A stretch of DNA of 45,796 nt from Facilibium subflavum (lineage in GTDB: Bacteria; Pseudomonadota; Gammaproteobacteria; Francisellales; Francisellaceae): assembly GCF_003574485.1 (NCBI RefSeq), contig NZ_QLIT01000147.1:1-45796 (forward strand), given 5' to 3'. Within the stretch, counting starts at the first letter, position 1. Every line of letters begins with the position of its first letter. The notes under the pieces were generated by a model that made no database searches, was not told the DNA's origin, and saw nothing but the letters and a program-made list of their open reading frames with translations. Positions 36,169 through 45,542 of this stretch are shown here, piece by piece. The position numbers were made by a program, and so were the translations under genes.

Positions 36169-37407
36169 ATGTCAAAAATAAAATCACAGGATAATGTTGC
36201 TAAAGTATCTGTTTTAGCAGGAACTGGTGGGATGTTGGAGTTTTATGATTTTATACTTTACATCCTTTTTTCTGACCAGATCACTCAGGCATTTTTTGTT
36301 GATATTCAATCTGAATATATTAAAAATTTGATTGTTGTGGCGATTTTTTCTATTGCCTACATCGTGCGCCCAATCGGTGGTTTTTTTATTGGCTGGCTTG
36401 GTGATAACATTGGGCGCAAAAAAAGTTTTTCGTTTACTATCTTGCTGATGGGTGTTTGTGTGCTTTTAATGGGTATAATGCCAACCTATGCACAAATTGG
36501 CTTGACGGCACCAATTATCTTTGTTTTATTAAGAGTTATTCAGGGGTTTGCCCTAGGTGGCGAGCTGCCTGGTGCCATTGTGTTTGTCTATGAGTCTGTT
36601 GAGCGCAGAGGATTGGCACTTGGGATCATGTTTGCCATGGTCTTTTTAGGCTTTTTACTCGGTGACATCATGAGTATAGTTCTACATGCTGTTTTTGGTC
36701 AATACGCTTGGCGTGCTGCCTTTATAAGCGGCTCATTTGTTGCCTTTGTTGGGTTTTATATCCGCCAGCGCCTGGAAGAAACAAAGCTTTTCAGCACATT
36801 AAAAAATAAACAAAAATTTCCCTTACTTGTTTTGCTTAAAGAGCAGTTTAAAAGCCAGGTTGGTGCAATTTTATGTGTTATTATTGTCGCGTTTAATGGC
36901 GTTGTTGTTTCACTTTATTTACCAAAATATTTGCAAAGCCATTTACACTATACCCATGCTTTTTTTGACCCGATGGTTCTGGCAAGCGCAGTTATTAATA
37001 TTATTGTGATTTTCGCAGCAAGTTTATTAACTGATTATATTAACTATCGGAAACTATATGTCATCATGGCAGCCTGCCTTATTATCTTTAGCTACCCTGC
37101 ATTTTTACTTATAAGTCTTAATACGGCAGGCTGGGTATTTATTGGGATTGTGATTATTTCTTTTATACCATCGGTTACCACCGGTTTATTTATGCGCATT
37201 TTATGTGAATCTTTTACAACAGATGTACGATTTTCTGGTGTTGCTATTGGTTATAACCTGGCATTTGCATTAGTTGGCGGCTTTGCACCATTAGTTTCTG
37301 AGGTTTTAATTCACGATGTTAATGTGGTATTTGGTCCATCAATTGTTGGTATCGTCTGTGGTATTTTAGGGTTAATATCGATGCGCCTGCTAAAAAAGCG
37401 CTATTGA
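36169..37407 (+). CDS. MFS transporter, MHS (metabolite:H+ symporter) type
   Basis: 412 residues with about 12 membrane segments. The sequence GTGGMLEFYDFILY at the start, RPIGGFFIGWLGDNIGRKKS and RVIQGFALGGELPGAIVF are the marks of the MHS subfamily related to ProP and shikimate/alpha-ketoglutarate permeases. Substrate is not assigned. AGGAGG near 36159-36164 is a strong ribosome-binding site. The gene stands alone between phaR and the YgfX-like gene. Confidence 0.88.
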   Translation: MSKIKSQDNVAKVSVLAGTGGMLEFYDFILYILFSDQITQAFFVDIQSEYIKNLIVVAIFSIAYIVRPIGGFFIGWLGDNIGRKKSFSFTILLMGVCVLLMGIMPTYAQIGLTAPIIFVLLRVIQGFALGGELPGAIVFVYESVERRGLALGIMFAMVFLGFLLGDIMSIVLHAVFGQYAWRAAFISGSFVAFVGFYIRQRLEETKLFSTLKNKQKFPLLVLLKEQFKSQVGAILCVIIVAFNGVVVSLYLPKYLQSHLHYTHAFFDPMVLASAVINIIVIFAASLLTDYINYRKLYVIMAACLIIFSYPAFLLISLNTAGWVFIGIVIISFIPSVTTGLFMRILCESFTTDVRFSGVAIGYNLAFALVGGFAPLVSEVLIHDVNVVFGPSIVGIVCGILGLISMRLLKKRY

Positions 37408-37492
37408 TTGATTACCCATCATCAGCACCTAAAACACGTACGTCTCACTGCCGCTATACAATCTCTTTGTTCAATTTGATTTTGCTGAAGAA

Positions 37493-37921
37493 TCATCCAT
37501 TTTCAGACATCAAATACTGAATCAGCCGACGCCGGTCTGCCTCGGTGTAGAAGTTATCTTTAAACAACCAGAATGACTTTTTAATCTTCTTCCCTTGCGC
37601 TATAACACATAGTTCCATATAGAAAAAATGCGCAAAAAAATACTTTTTATCTACAAAGACATTATCAAACCACCGCCCGGTGATATATAAATTCATCTGA
37701 GACCGATAAGCCATCAATAAAAGCATGATGATTTGTAATTGATCCTGTTTAATCCAATAATAAAATTGCGCAAATAATGCCAATAACCATAACAACAATG
37801 CAAGGTATAATAAACGATCGTTTAGCAGCAATAAGCATACACCCAGCACAAATAGATAAAAGCTTACTAACATCGCAATTTTTATCTTTGATGGTTTTAG
37901 TTTGATCTGGTGGGTCTGCAT
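37493..37921 (-). CDS. YgfX-like small inner membrane protein
   Basis: 142 residues with two hydrophobic segments near the start (about 15-55), a cytoplasmic beta-type domain and a C-terminal FWLFKDNFYTEADRRRLIQY. This topology and end pattern resemble YgfX (CptA), which partners SdhE and has been described as a membrane toxin in E. coli. SdhE is not next to it here. The resemblance is by pattern only. Confidence 0.55.
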   Translation of the reverse strand: MQTHQIKLKPSKIKIAMLVSFYLFVLGVCLLLLNDRLLYLALLLWLLALFAQFYYWIKQDQLQIIMLLLMAYRSQMNLYITGRWFDNVFVDKKYFFAHFFYMELCVIAQGKKIKKSFWLFKDNFYTEADRRRLIQYLMSENG

Positions 37922-38030
37922 TAACTGTGCTGTAAAATTTTATTATGGTTTTTAGAGCATAGTTCATTTTATATATGTTGCCATTCTTACCAATGGCCAA
38001 AACCAAAATGTGTTCCTTATCAAAGGAGCG

Positions 38031-38220
38031 TCGTCCTCGCCTGGCGGGGATCCATGTGATAAACGTAAGTAACTCAAGGCAATAACGGCCAAACCCAAAA
38101 GGCTATTCTTTTAGGTTTTCTGCAATTGGATCAGTCTTTGCATACGGCTACAACCTTTATTGCTCAGGAACAACTCTGGCGTGGATTCCCGCCAAAGCTT
38201 TGCTTTTCAGGAATGACGGC
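38031..38220. repeat. Inverted-repeat intergenic element, copy A
   Basis: About 190 bases bounded by TGGCGGGGATCCATG (38042-38056) and its near-inverse CGTGGATTCCCGCCA (38180-38194; two mismatches), each preceded by a GTCGTC/GCCGTC-like stretch. Inside is a hairpin, AAACCCAAAAG and CTTTTAGGTTT (38091-38118). A shorter related copy is at 42640-42709. The GCGGGAATCC core is widely repeated in bacterial genomes. No coding potential seen. Its role is unknown; it separates the YgfX-like gene from znuA. Confidence 0.7.
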
Positions 38221-38342
38221 ACTGAGAATATTTAGTAACCAACCAGACAGCATGAATGAGAAGTCCTTGACGTAATATATAAAAATAGGAAGTACGTAAC
38301 TTCAATTTACAACGCTTTCTGGATATCTCTATTTGATTTGTA

Positions 38343-38370
38343 TTGTACAATATAAAAAATGTGATATTAT
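38343..38370 (+). promoter_or_regulatory. Putative promoter of znuACB-zur
   Basis: TTGTAC at 38343-38348 and TATTAT at 38365-38370 with 16-base spacing, about 34 bases before the znuA ATG. The -10 box lies inside the palindrome described next, which suggests repression by steric block. Confidence 0.5.
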
Positions 38371-38375
38371 CACAT
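38359..38375. promoter_or_regulatory. Probable Zur operator
   Basis: ATGTGATATTATCACAT is a 17-base perfect dyad centred on T38367. AT-rich dyads of this type occur as Fur/Zur-family boxes, though Zur boxes in E. coli have a different consensus (GTTATAATATAAC). It overlaps the -10 of the putative znuA promoter, and a Zur gene is the last of the same cluster, so self-regulation by zinc is likely. Confidence 0.55.
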
Positions 38376-38403
38376 AAAATGGAATCGTCTCAAAGAGATA
38401 ATA

Positions 38404-39291
38404 ATGAAGCAAATACTTAGATATTTCACTGGTTTACTGTTAATTGTACTAATGACGTTTCAACTGTCACAAGCAAAGATACATATCGTTGCAGCAGAGA
38501 ATTTTTATGGTAATATCGCATCGCTTATTGGCGGGGATTATGTAGAAGTTAACAGCATTATCAATAATCCAGATACAGACCCACATTTGTTTACCACATC
38601 CACAAAAACAGCTATTGCGATTAATAAAGCCCAGATTATTATTTTTAATGGTGCCGGCTATGACCCATGGATGCAGCAATTACTTAATGCGCAAAGCAGC
38701 AATAATAAAGTTGCCGTTATTAACGTTGCTGAACTTATGCAGGTTAAAAAGGGAGCTAACCCCCATATATGGTATCAACCTGCAACCTTTCGGACACTTG
38801 CACAAACATTAGCTGATAAATTTAGCCAGATAGATCCTAAACATAAAAAAACCTTTGAATTAAATTTACAGACATTTTTACAGCGCTATGAAAAAATTGA
38901 CAAACAAATTCAAACGATCAAGGACAGCACATCAGGGCTTAAGGTGACAGCAACCGAACCTGTTTTTAATTACATGGCGCAAGCCTTGGGCTTTAAAATG
39001 CTTGGCACCAAATTTCAATGGGTAATCATGAATGATGCAGAACCCACACCGCAAATGTTTATTGCTTATCAACAATTATTCACACAGAAAAAAGTTCAAT
39101 TGCTATTTTATAACCTGCAGGTAAAAGATGACCAAACGGCAAAAATACTGGCTTTAGCTCAAAAGAACAATATCCCCGTTGTTGGTGTTTATGAAACCAT
39201 GCCGCAAAATAACAATGTGATCACGTGGCTTTCTTCCACACTTGATCAGGTCGAAAAAGCATTAAATGAGCTAAATAACCATGACAAATAA
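38404..39291 (+). CDS. znuA: Zinc ABC transporter periplasmic binding protein ZnuA
   Basis: 295 residues with a signal peptide (residues 1-24, ending SQAK). Cluster 9 metal-binding pattern: His61 in DPHLFTTS and His121 in NPHIWYQP are clear ligands; the position of the third His of E. coli ZnuA (DAYGY region) reads TEPVFNYMAQAL, with Glu in place of His. No His-rich loop. It captures zinc (or manganese) in the periplasm for ZnuBC. The stop overlaps znuC by 11 bases. AAAGAGA precedes the ATG. Confidence 0.9.
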   Translation: MKQILRYFTGLLLIVLMTFQLSQAKIHIVAAENFYGNIASLIGGDYVEVNSIINNPDTDPHLFTTSTKTAIAINKAQIIIFNGAGYDPWMQQLLNAQSSNNKVAVINVAELMQVKKGANPHIWYQPATFRTLAQTLADKFSQIDPKHKKTFELNLQTFLQRYEKIDKQIQTIKDSTSGLKVTATEPVFNYMAQALGFKMLGTKFQWVIMNDAEPTPQMFIAYQQLFTQKKVQLLFYNLQVKDDQTAKILALAQKNNIPVVGVYETMPQNNNVITWLSSTLDQVEKALNELNNHDK

Positions 39292-39982
39292 CATTATTTG
39301 CCACAATCTTCTTTTAGGCTTTGGACACAAAGCATTAACAAAACCGTTAGATATCACCATTAAAACCAACCAATGGGTGGGCATCGTTGGTGAAAACGGT
39401 ATTGGCAAATCCACCTTTTTTAAAACCATTCTTGGAATACTACCCCCTGTAGGTGGTGAAATTACCGTTATGGGCAAATCACCTAAAAAAGCAAACCGGC
39501 AGATAAGCTATATCCCTCAAGAAAGAGAGATTAACGTTATGGATAATACCACAGCCCTTACTTTAATTAAGGCAAGCTACAAGGGAAGCGCCTGGGGTTG
39601 GCCACACTTTGGCAAAAATTTTACCAAAACACTTTATAACCTACTTGAAATTGTTGGCGCCAGACACTATGTGAACCAACCCTTTCACACCTTATCCGGC
39701 GGTCAAAAAAAACGTATTTACCTTGTGCAGGCATTGATTAACCAGCCTAAACTCATCCTTTTAGACGAACCTTTATCCGATTTAGATCCTCAAGCAAAAC
39801 ATGATTTTATTAATGTATTAAGATACATTCACCGTAAAAAAAATTTAACATTATTAATCATCTCTCATGATATGCATGAAATTGCCCATGAGTTAGATAC
39901 GTTTATTCACTTTAAAAACCAGCAGGTACATTTTTGCCATGAATTACCCTGCTTAAGAGAAGATGCCGATGTTAACTTATAG
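39281..39982 (+). CDS. znuC: Zinc ABC transporter ATPase ZnuC
   Basis: 233 residues. Walker A GENGIGKST, signature LSGGQKKRIYLVQAL, Walker B LILLDEPLSDLDP and the switch His in ISHDMHEI are complete. It powers zinc import by ZnuB. It overlaps znuA and znuB at both ends, indicating translational coupling. Confidence 0.94.
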   Translation: MTNNIICHNLLLGFGHKALTKPLDITIKTNQWVGIVGENGIGKSTFFKTILGILPPVGGEITVMGKSPKKANRQISYIPQEREINVMDNTTALTLIKASYKGSAWGWPHFGKNFTKTLYNLLEIVGARHYVNQPFHTLSGGQKKRIYLVQALINQPKLILLDEPLSDLDPQAKHDFINVLRYIHRKKNLTLLIISHDMHEIAHELDTFIHFKNQQVHFCHELPCLREDADVNL

Positions 39983-40763
39983 CTTTATGCAATACGCCTT
40001 TATCGCTGGCACATTAATTGCGATTATCTGTGGTATTGTCAGCTTTTTTGTTGTATTACGCAAAACGGCTTTTGCTGCACATGGATTAGGTCATATCAGC
40101 CTATCTGGTGCTGCCGGTGGTGTTTTAATTGGGATATCCGCCATATCAGGACAGCTTATTGCCAACGTTCTTGCTGGCATTATTATGGGACTTTTGGGAG
40201 ATAAGATTAAAAAAAATGATCTGGCAGTTGGTATTGTGCTTACTTTTTTTTTAGGTCTTGGCGCTTATTTCTTATTTTTATATCAAAGCGGCTATGCCGG
40301 TTCAATTATGTCTATTTTATTTGGCAATATATTAACTGTTTCACTGACACAAATCACCCTGTTGATCATTATGACGTGTGTTATCATTTTAACGCTTCTT
40401 ATTATTGCTCGACCACTTTTCTTTAGCAGCATTGACCCAACACTTGCCGAAGCCAAACATGTTCCAAATCGCCCTTTATCCGTTATCTTCTTTTTAATCT
40501 TAGCCCTCACGGTAACTATGGCCTGTCAAATCGTAGGCGTGTTACTTGTATTTGCTTTATTGATTGGCCCTGCTGCCATTGCGCTTCAATGGTGTGATGG
40601 CTTTTATCGCTGCATTGCTTTAAGTATTGCTGTAGCAATTGGCACAATCTGGGTTGCATTAACCGCAGCCTTTTATATTGATTTACCTGTAAGCTTTTGT
40701 ATTACTATGATTATTGCACTTTTGTATGGGATTGGTTTAATCAAAGAGCATATCAAATCATGA
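39963..40763 (+). CDS. znuB: Zinc ABC transporter permease ZnuB
   Basis: 266 residues with about eight membrane segments. GIVSFFVVLRKTAFAAHGLGHISLSGAAGG is typical of ABC-3 metal permeases. It forms the membrane channel of ZnuABC. It overlaps znuC by 20 bases and shares ATGA with the zur start. Confidence 0.93.
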   Translation: MPMLTYSFMQYAFIAGTLIAIICGIVSFFVVLRKTAFAAHGLGHISLSGAAGGVLIGISAISGQLIANVLAGIIMGLLGDKIKKNDLAVGIVLTFFLGLGAYFLFLYQSGYAGSIMSILFGNILTVSLTQITLLIIMTCVIILTLLIIARPLFFSSIDPTLAEAKHVPNRPLSVIFFLILALTVTMACQIVGVLLVFALLIGPAAIALQWCDGFYRCIALSIAVAIGTIWVALTAAFYIDLPVSFCITMIIALLYGIGLIKEHIKS

Positions 40764-41191
40764 TCAAGCTCAATGATATTAAAGCTTATTGCCTTAGGCA
40801 TCAGATCAGGCTCACACCTCTGCGCTTAAAGGTAATTGCAGCATTAATCACACAAAACCAGCCCATTAGCGCATATGATTTATTAGCAATATTAAAAAAA
40901 GACAAGCCTGAGATAAAAATCATGTCCGTGTATCGCGTACTTGATTTTTTACAATCTCATCATATCGCACACAAAATTGATGCCACGCACACCTATAGCC
41001 TATGTTGCCATCCAAGTGATCAGTTATGCCAGTTATTTATTTGCCAAAGCTGCGGGAGAAAATTTGAAACACACGCGCAAAGTGTTTATGAATCTATTAG
41101 CAAGCTTGCTGATGATAAAAAATTTATCATCAAGCAAAGCAAAATTGAGCTTATTGGTTTATGCCATCTCTGTGTGGGTGTTATTGACTAA
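40760..41191 (+). CDS. zur: Fur-family zinc regulator Zur
   Basis: 143 residues from ATG 40760, which overlaps the znuB stop (ATGA). The winged helix IMSVYRVLDFLQSHH and two CxxC pairs (CQSCGRK and CHLCVG) that bind structural zinc define Fur/Zur; the His-rich loop HKIDATHTYSL completes the regulatory site. In zinc excess it should repress znuA. The 3' end overlaps the convergent ald gene by 33 bases. Confidence 0.92.
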   Translation: MIKLNDIKAYCLRHQIRLTPLRLKVIAALITQNQPISAYDLLAILKKDKPEIKIMSVYRVLDFLQSHHIAHKIDATHTYSLCCHPSDQLCQLFICQSCGRKFETHAQSVYESISKLADDKKFIIKQSKIELIGLCHLCVGVID

Positions 41192-42304
41192 TCCAAGCGC
41201 TTTATCTGCATTAACATATGGCAAACCAAGCGCTAAAGCGACAGGCTCAGAAGTCAGAGCCCCTTCATGTACATTTAAGCCATTTTTCAAATGCTTATCT
41301 TCTGCCATTGCTTTTTTATAACCTTTATTTGCCAACGCTAATGCAAATGGTAATGTTGCATTATTTAAAGCAACCGTTGATGTCCTGGCAACCGCACCTG
41401 GCATGTTAGCCACACAATAGTGTACAACTTCATCAACAATATACGTTGGTTCTTGATGTGTTGTTGGCTTTGATGTTTCAAAGCATCCACCTTGATCAAT
41501 CGCAACATCCACAACGACCGAGCCTTTACGCATCGACTTAATCATCTCTTTTGTCACAAGTTTTGGTGCTGCGGCACCTGGCACTAAAACCGCACCAATG
41601 ACTAAATCTGCTTCTTGTACATATTTTTCCAAATTATCTTTGGTTGCAAAAATACAATTAAGCTTTGGTCCAAAGTAATCGTCTAGTTCGCGCAAACGAT
41701 TTAGCGACTTATCTAATACCGTCACATGGGCTTCCATGCCAATCGCCATACGAATAGCATTAAGTCCAACAACGCCACCACCAATAACAACGACTTTTGC
41801 CGATTTCACACCAGGCACACCACCAAGTAGTACCCCACTGCCACCTTGTGCTTTTTCTAAACAATGCGCACCTGCTTGAATTGATAAACGTCCTGCCACT
41901 TCACTCATTGGCGTTAATAAAGGCAAACGACCTTCATTGTCCGTGACGGTTTCATAAGCAATTGCTGTGCAACCTGATTCAAGTAAAAGCTTTGTTTGCA
42001 ATGGATCAGGCGCCAAATGCAAATAGGTAAACAATAGCTGTCCTTTTTTAAGCATTTTACACTCGTCAGGTTGTGGCTCTTTTACTTTAATAATCATGTC
42101 TGCCTGATCAAAGACATCTTTTGCTGTTGGCACAATTTCAGCGCCAACGGTAACATAATCTTCATTTGAAAACCCAATAGCATCACCGGCATTATGCTCA
42201 ACAATCACCTTATGCCCATGATGCATAAACTCAGCAACATTGCCAGGCGTTAAGCCAACGCGATACTCATGGTTTTTTATTTCTTTTGGCACACCAATAA
42301 TCAT
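41159..42304 (-). CDS. ald: Alanine dehydrogenase
   Basis: 381 residues, slightly longer than the usual 371. [14 protein letters not shown] near the start, NAD-binding [16 protein letters not shown], and the conserved Arg/Lys residues of the substrate site fit Ald, which deaminates alanine to pyruvate. AAAAGGAG precedes the ATG. It converges on zur with 33 bases of shared sequence. Confidence 0.95.
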   Translation of the reverse strand: MIIGVPKEIKNHEYRVGLTPGNVAEFMHHGHKVIVEHNAGDAIGFSNEDYVTVGAEIVPTAKDVFDQADMIIKVKEPQPDECKMLKKGQLLFTYLHLAPDPLQTKLLLESGCTAIAYETVTDNEGRLPLLTPMSEVAGRLSIQAGAHCLEKAQGGSGVLLGGVPGVKSAKVVVIGGGVVGLNAIRMAIGMEAHVTVLDKSLNRLRELDDYFGPKLNCIFATKDNLEKYVQEADLVIGAVLVPGAAAPKLVTKEMIKSMRKGSVVVDVAIDQGGCFETSKPTTHQEPTYIVDEVVHYCVANMPGAVARTSTVALNNATLPFALALANKGYKKAMAEDKHLKNGLNVHEGALTSEPVALALGLPYVNADKALGLVNNTHTEMA

Positions 42305-42639
42305 TCATTTTCTCCTTTTTTTAATTCAGTTAAACTCAACAATCATTGAAGCTTAATTTTATTTATATCTTTAAAGGCCAACATATATACGCTAGTTATA
42401 TCGTAACCATCAACTGTTTTATAGCATTTTTATCTTTTTAGAAAGTCCCAACCTTACATCTGGATAAATGCCTTCAATATAACAACAGTTCGTTATGGAA
42501 ATACCCCAAAGTATTCTAAAATCGCTGAAACAACTATAACAGTTTTCTTAAAAATGCCAACTATTATTTGAATGTTGTTAGATTACTACAAAAAACAATA
42601 AAAACACCAATAAAATTGCTGGAGTTTTGCACATTAAGG
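42305..42639. promoter_or_regulatory. Upstream region of ald, no gene seen
   Basis: This AT-rich gap of 335 bases holds no convincing frame. The ald promoter is expected within it but no near-consensus pair stands out; the half near 42520-42600 is rich in A/T runs. Confidence 0.35.
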
Positions 42640-42709
42640 CGCTGCCATCCTTACCTGGCGGGAATCCACGTGACTATCGTTGGGTGCCCAAGGAAGTTAT
42701 GGCCATAAT
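42640..42709. repeat. Intergenic repeat, truncated copy B
   Basis: TGGCGGGAATCCACG at 42656-42670 and the following CCAAGGAAGTTATGGCCA stretch correspond to copy A at 38031-38110 (CAAGGCAATAACGGCCA). The similarity stops at 42709/42710, exactly where the IS5-type terminal repeat begins, so the IS seems to have inserted into or next to this copy and the other half is lost. Confidence 0.65.
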
Positions 42710-43640
42710 TAGTCGTCCCTGAAAAAGTCAAATTTTTTCATAGTTCATGACTCAAAATACACCTACCCATAAAAATGTCTTATCAAATATTTTGATTTCT
42801 TGAGTATCATGCCTCTATCAGGTTGTAATATATACAGTTTGCAAAAAATACGGGCAAGCGCGTTTCGTAAGCCAAGGCCTATCCTATTATCTTTGACGAG
42901 TTAAATGGTTGTATTGCTATGCAGGTGCTAGTAATCTAAGCACATGCTTAAGGTTGATACCAATGCCTGCACAAATGGCATTGATTTTATCTCCAGACTT
43001 ACCCTTGAGATAATTGCGATCCATACCATGATCTGACTTTAAATGACCAATCAGTGGCTCAATGCTTGAGCGCCGTTTCATCCGCTTTTTAATACCTCGC
43101 TTTTGACCTGAACGATACACAGCAATATCCGTAATACCATGACCTCGATAACCACGATCAACATGTGCTTCTTTGACTTGAACGCCGCTCAACTCTTTTG
43201 CTTTTAACAAAGCGCCTTTCAGTGTATGACCATCGTATCGATTACCATGTATTGCATGTGAGCATAGGACCCAACCAGATTTTGCAGTGGCCACAATAGA
43301 TGTCTTAACACCAAATTCATACTGTTTGTGCGCTTTCCCTGACGAAGTCGCTTGCTTGGACGACCCGTCGACTCACTAAAGTTATTTGAAAGATGATGCC
43401 TTTCCAGCTTATCCCAGTCAACAAAATCAGCTAATAAACATAGCTTGTGGCCAAGGTCAATTTGTGCTGATAGCTCTGTTTTAAAAAAGTCTTTGCTTTC
43501 TTCAAATTCTTGATCTTTATTACGCATGAAATTGCAAGGTTTTACATCATAGATGCTATAAATCTTGTAATTTATCTCTCAAAATTTCAAGTGAAATCGT
43601 CGTGTTTATAAGGGATGAGGCTATTTTTCAGGGACGACTA
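42710..43640. mobile_element. IS5-family element remnant
   Basis: Terminal inverted repeats TAGTCGTCCCTGAAAAA (42710-42726) and its inverse at 43624-43640 are perfect over 17 bases and include a TA at each end. Inside lies a decayed IS5-type transposase. The element is about 930 bases, shorter than the 1.2-1.6 kb expected, due to a deletion in the transposase gene. About 190 bases between the transposase stop and the left end hold no gene. Confidence 0.85.
42917..43527 (-). pseudogene. IS5-family transposase, internal deletion and frameshift
   Basis: Two frames. The first (43527 towards 43360) gives the N-terminal part up to SESTGRPS, typical of IS5 transposases. The second, from about 43360 to 42917, gives GKAHKQYEFGVK then VDRGYRGHG, RRSSIEPLIGHLK and LKGKSGDKINA, with the last DDE acid in the IEPLIGHLK region. 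The middle part with the first catalytic Asp is missing, and the join is out of frame near 43350-43362. It cannot encode active transposase. Confidence 0.85.
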
Positions 43641-43651
43641 GCTAAAATTAC

Positions 43652-44725
43652 TTATATCCAAAATACAAACTTCTGACCTTTAATGTAAGTTTCTTGAATA
43701 TAGGCTTGATAGTCATTCATTGAATGTAAAGATAAGAGATATTTTATTTTTTCAGGTGCAGACTTTGGCACTAAAGGAGCCAACCCACCATTTTTATCTG
43801 AATCATCTGAGACAAGCTGACTATAACCAAATGGGTGAGTTTTAAAGATAAGAGGCAGACTAACTACAGGGTCACCAATGATTGAAGTTTGGCAATTAGG
43901 ATTCCCAATGTTATAGAAATGGATATAATGAGAAAAAGTTGATTCATACTTCTGTACAAAATCCGCCATATATATAGGGCCTTCTGCATAGGTGATTAGC
44001 TGTATATCATCACCAGAAACTTTATATTTTGTATGAAGATATGCAGCAAACAAAGGCGCAACAGATCCGCCAAGGCTATGGCCTGTGACAATAAATTTTG
44101 CTTGATTCTTTGTTGCTATTGCGATTTCTTGATCTAACGTTAAGTACGTATTATCGCTATAACTATTTAGAGCAACAGACATATAATTATACCAGCCAGC
44201 AAGCACATGTGTTTTTGTGTTCAAAAACTCAACTGGCGTAACATCCAAATCTGTAAGCCAGTTAGACTTAGAATTGCTCCCTCTTACAACAATAAAGGCT
44301 ATATTCGCTTTAGCATTATACGCGTAACCTATTTGAGTATCATATAAAAATTTAGGTATGACTTTATAACCGGTTTTACTCTCAATATTTTCCGTTTTTT
44401 TCATCAAAAGAAAGATGTTGGCCATAAGCTTATCGTATGGCATTTTATTTTGCATTTTTATATATGAATTTGCGATTGAATTTCCATTTTCATCATGTTT
44501 AAGTTTATTAAATGGCCAAAAGGGTCTATGAGTGTAGCGCTCTATATGATAGATGTTAGATTTATATAGGAATTGATTTTTGCAATTATTTTTACAATAA
44601 GCATTGTTTGATAAAAGCGCTGTAGCATTTACAGTTTCATTATCAATACCCACTACACCAGCATAAACTTGCTGTGATAAGCATGCCGCAAATAGCAAAA
44701 GTATTTTAAGTAATTTATGTCTCAT
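43652..44725 (-). CDS. Secreted class 3 lipase
   Basis: 357 residues with a signal peptide (MRHKLLKILLLFAACLS..., likely cleaved after Ala22). Class 3 lipase signs are the RGSNSKSNWLTDLDV oxyanion region, GHSLGG with Ser217, Asp285 in IIGDPVVSLP and His334 in SLHSMNDY. It should hydrolyse acylglycerols or phospholipids outside the cytoplasm. It ends 12 bases from the IS5-type end, and a broken phospholipase C lies upstream, so this is a lipid-degrading accessory locus. AGAAGAGG precedes the start. Confidence 0.9.
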   Translation of the reverse strand: MRHKLLKILLLFAACLSQQVYAGVVGIDNETVNATALLSNNAYCKNNCKNQFLYKSNIYHIERYTHRPFWPFNKLKHDENGNSIANSYIKMQNKMPYDKLMANIFLLMKKTENIESKTGYKVIPKFLYDTQIGYAYNAKANIAFIVVRGSNSKSNWLTDLDVTPVEFLNTKTHVLAGWYNYMSVALNSYSDNTYLTLDQEIAIATKNQAKFIVTGHSLGGSVAPLFAAYLHTKYKVSGDDIQLITYAEGPIYMADFVQKYESTFSHYIHFYNIGNPNCQTSIIGDPVVSLPLIFKTHPFGYSQLVSDDSDKNGGLAPLVPKSAPEKIKYLLSLHSMNDYQAYIQETYIKGQKFVFWI

Positions 44726-44873
44726 TTGTTAAACCTCTTCTAGAAAATAAATAGTATCAATTTTATTGATTAGCTTAGAAATACCGTCTCAGTGCTAAGA
44801 ATGCTACTTACGAAACAGTTCTCCATATATCATATTCTTTTGTTTATTATTTAAATCTGTGGTAATTTTACCT

Positions 44874-45542
44874 TTAGCGTAACATGTCATCGCCTGACCA
44901 AAACCTTGTATCTTTATCAAACTGTAGCCATATTAATAATGCTAATGGGTATCGCAATTTCACAAAAGAACCATCAAATATTTTATGGTCAAATATCTGC
45001 TTTCTACGATACAGAGTATCGTTTTCCAATATAAACATTGGGGTTCTATTAATCATTGATTCTGGATGAGGTAAATAATCAATCACGCCATATTTAACTG
45101 GCGTGTTACCTGATTTAAAGGCATCATAAACTTCCTGAACTGAAGTTTGTACTGCCTTAATCATTATTTCCAGGTTTCTACGATTGACATGGTCATACCC
45201 CCTAGCGTCTCCATAGGCAACCCATTGATCACCATTATTATTTCTAACATGTAGACCATAAAGATTATCTTCATTATGCATCGTGCCACTAAGCAAGCCA
45301 CCTACAAATTTATTAGACTGCTCTGTTAATTCTTTTCTAGGAACTCTCATATGACCTGCTGCAAACATATCTGTTAAAAAGTGATTGGCAAATCCATCTT
45401 CTGCATAGGCCAGTTTTAATAATGATAATGCCTTTTGTTGGTCTGCTTCATTATGTGCTTTGATTGCCGTATCAATCGCAGCAGCATGCCCAGCAGTATA
45501 TGCGCTTAATGCATGACCGTTATGCGTAAAGTGATCCCAATT
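44874..45542 (-). pseudogene. Zinc-dependent phospholipase C (PlcA-like), 5'-truncated
   Basis: 222 codons remain, from NWDHFTHNGH down to FWSGDDMLR. Zinc ligand motifs are visible: NHFLTDMFAAGH (H, D+4, H+10) and TMHNEDNLYGLH, then a GDQWVAYGDARG region. This is the PlcA/PlcB family of Legionella and Pseudomonas phospholipases, normally with a signal peptide and N-terminal Trp zinc ligand. Here the frame meets a TAG at 45543-45545, right at the IS4-family end, so the signal and about the first 60 residues are lost. A shorter start at 45368 (MFAAGHMR) would skip most zinc ligands. Confidence 0.8.

Noticed and set aside
37749-38006. 85-residue frame overlapping the YgfX-like gene
   Set aside because: It overlaps the better-supported gene in another frame and shows no SdhE-like or other motif.
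42740-42916. Passenger gene in the left part of the IS5-type remnant
   Set aside because: No frame longer than a few dozen codons with a start signal is visible.
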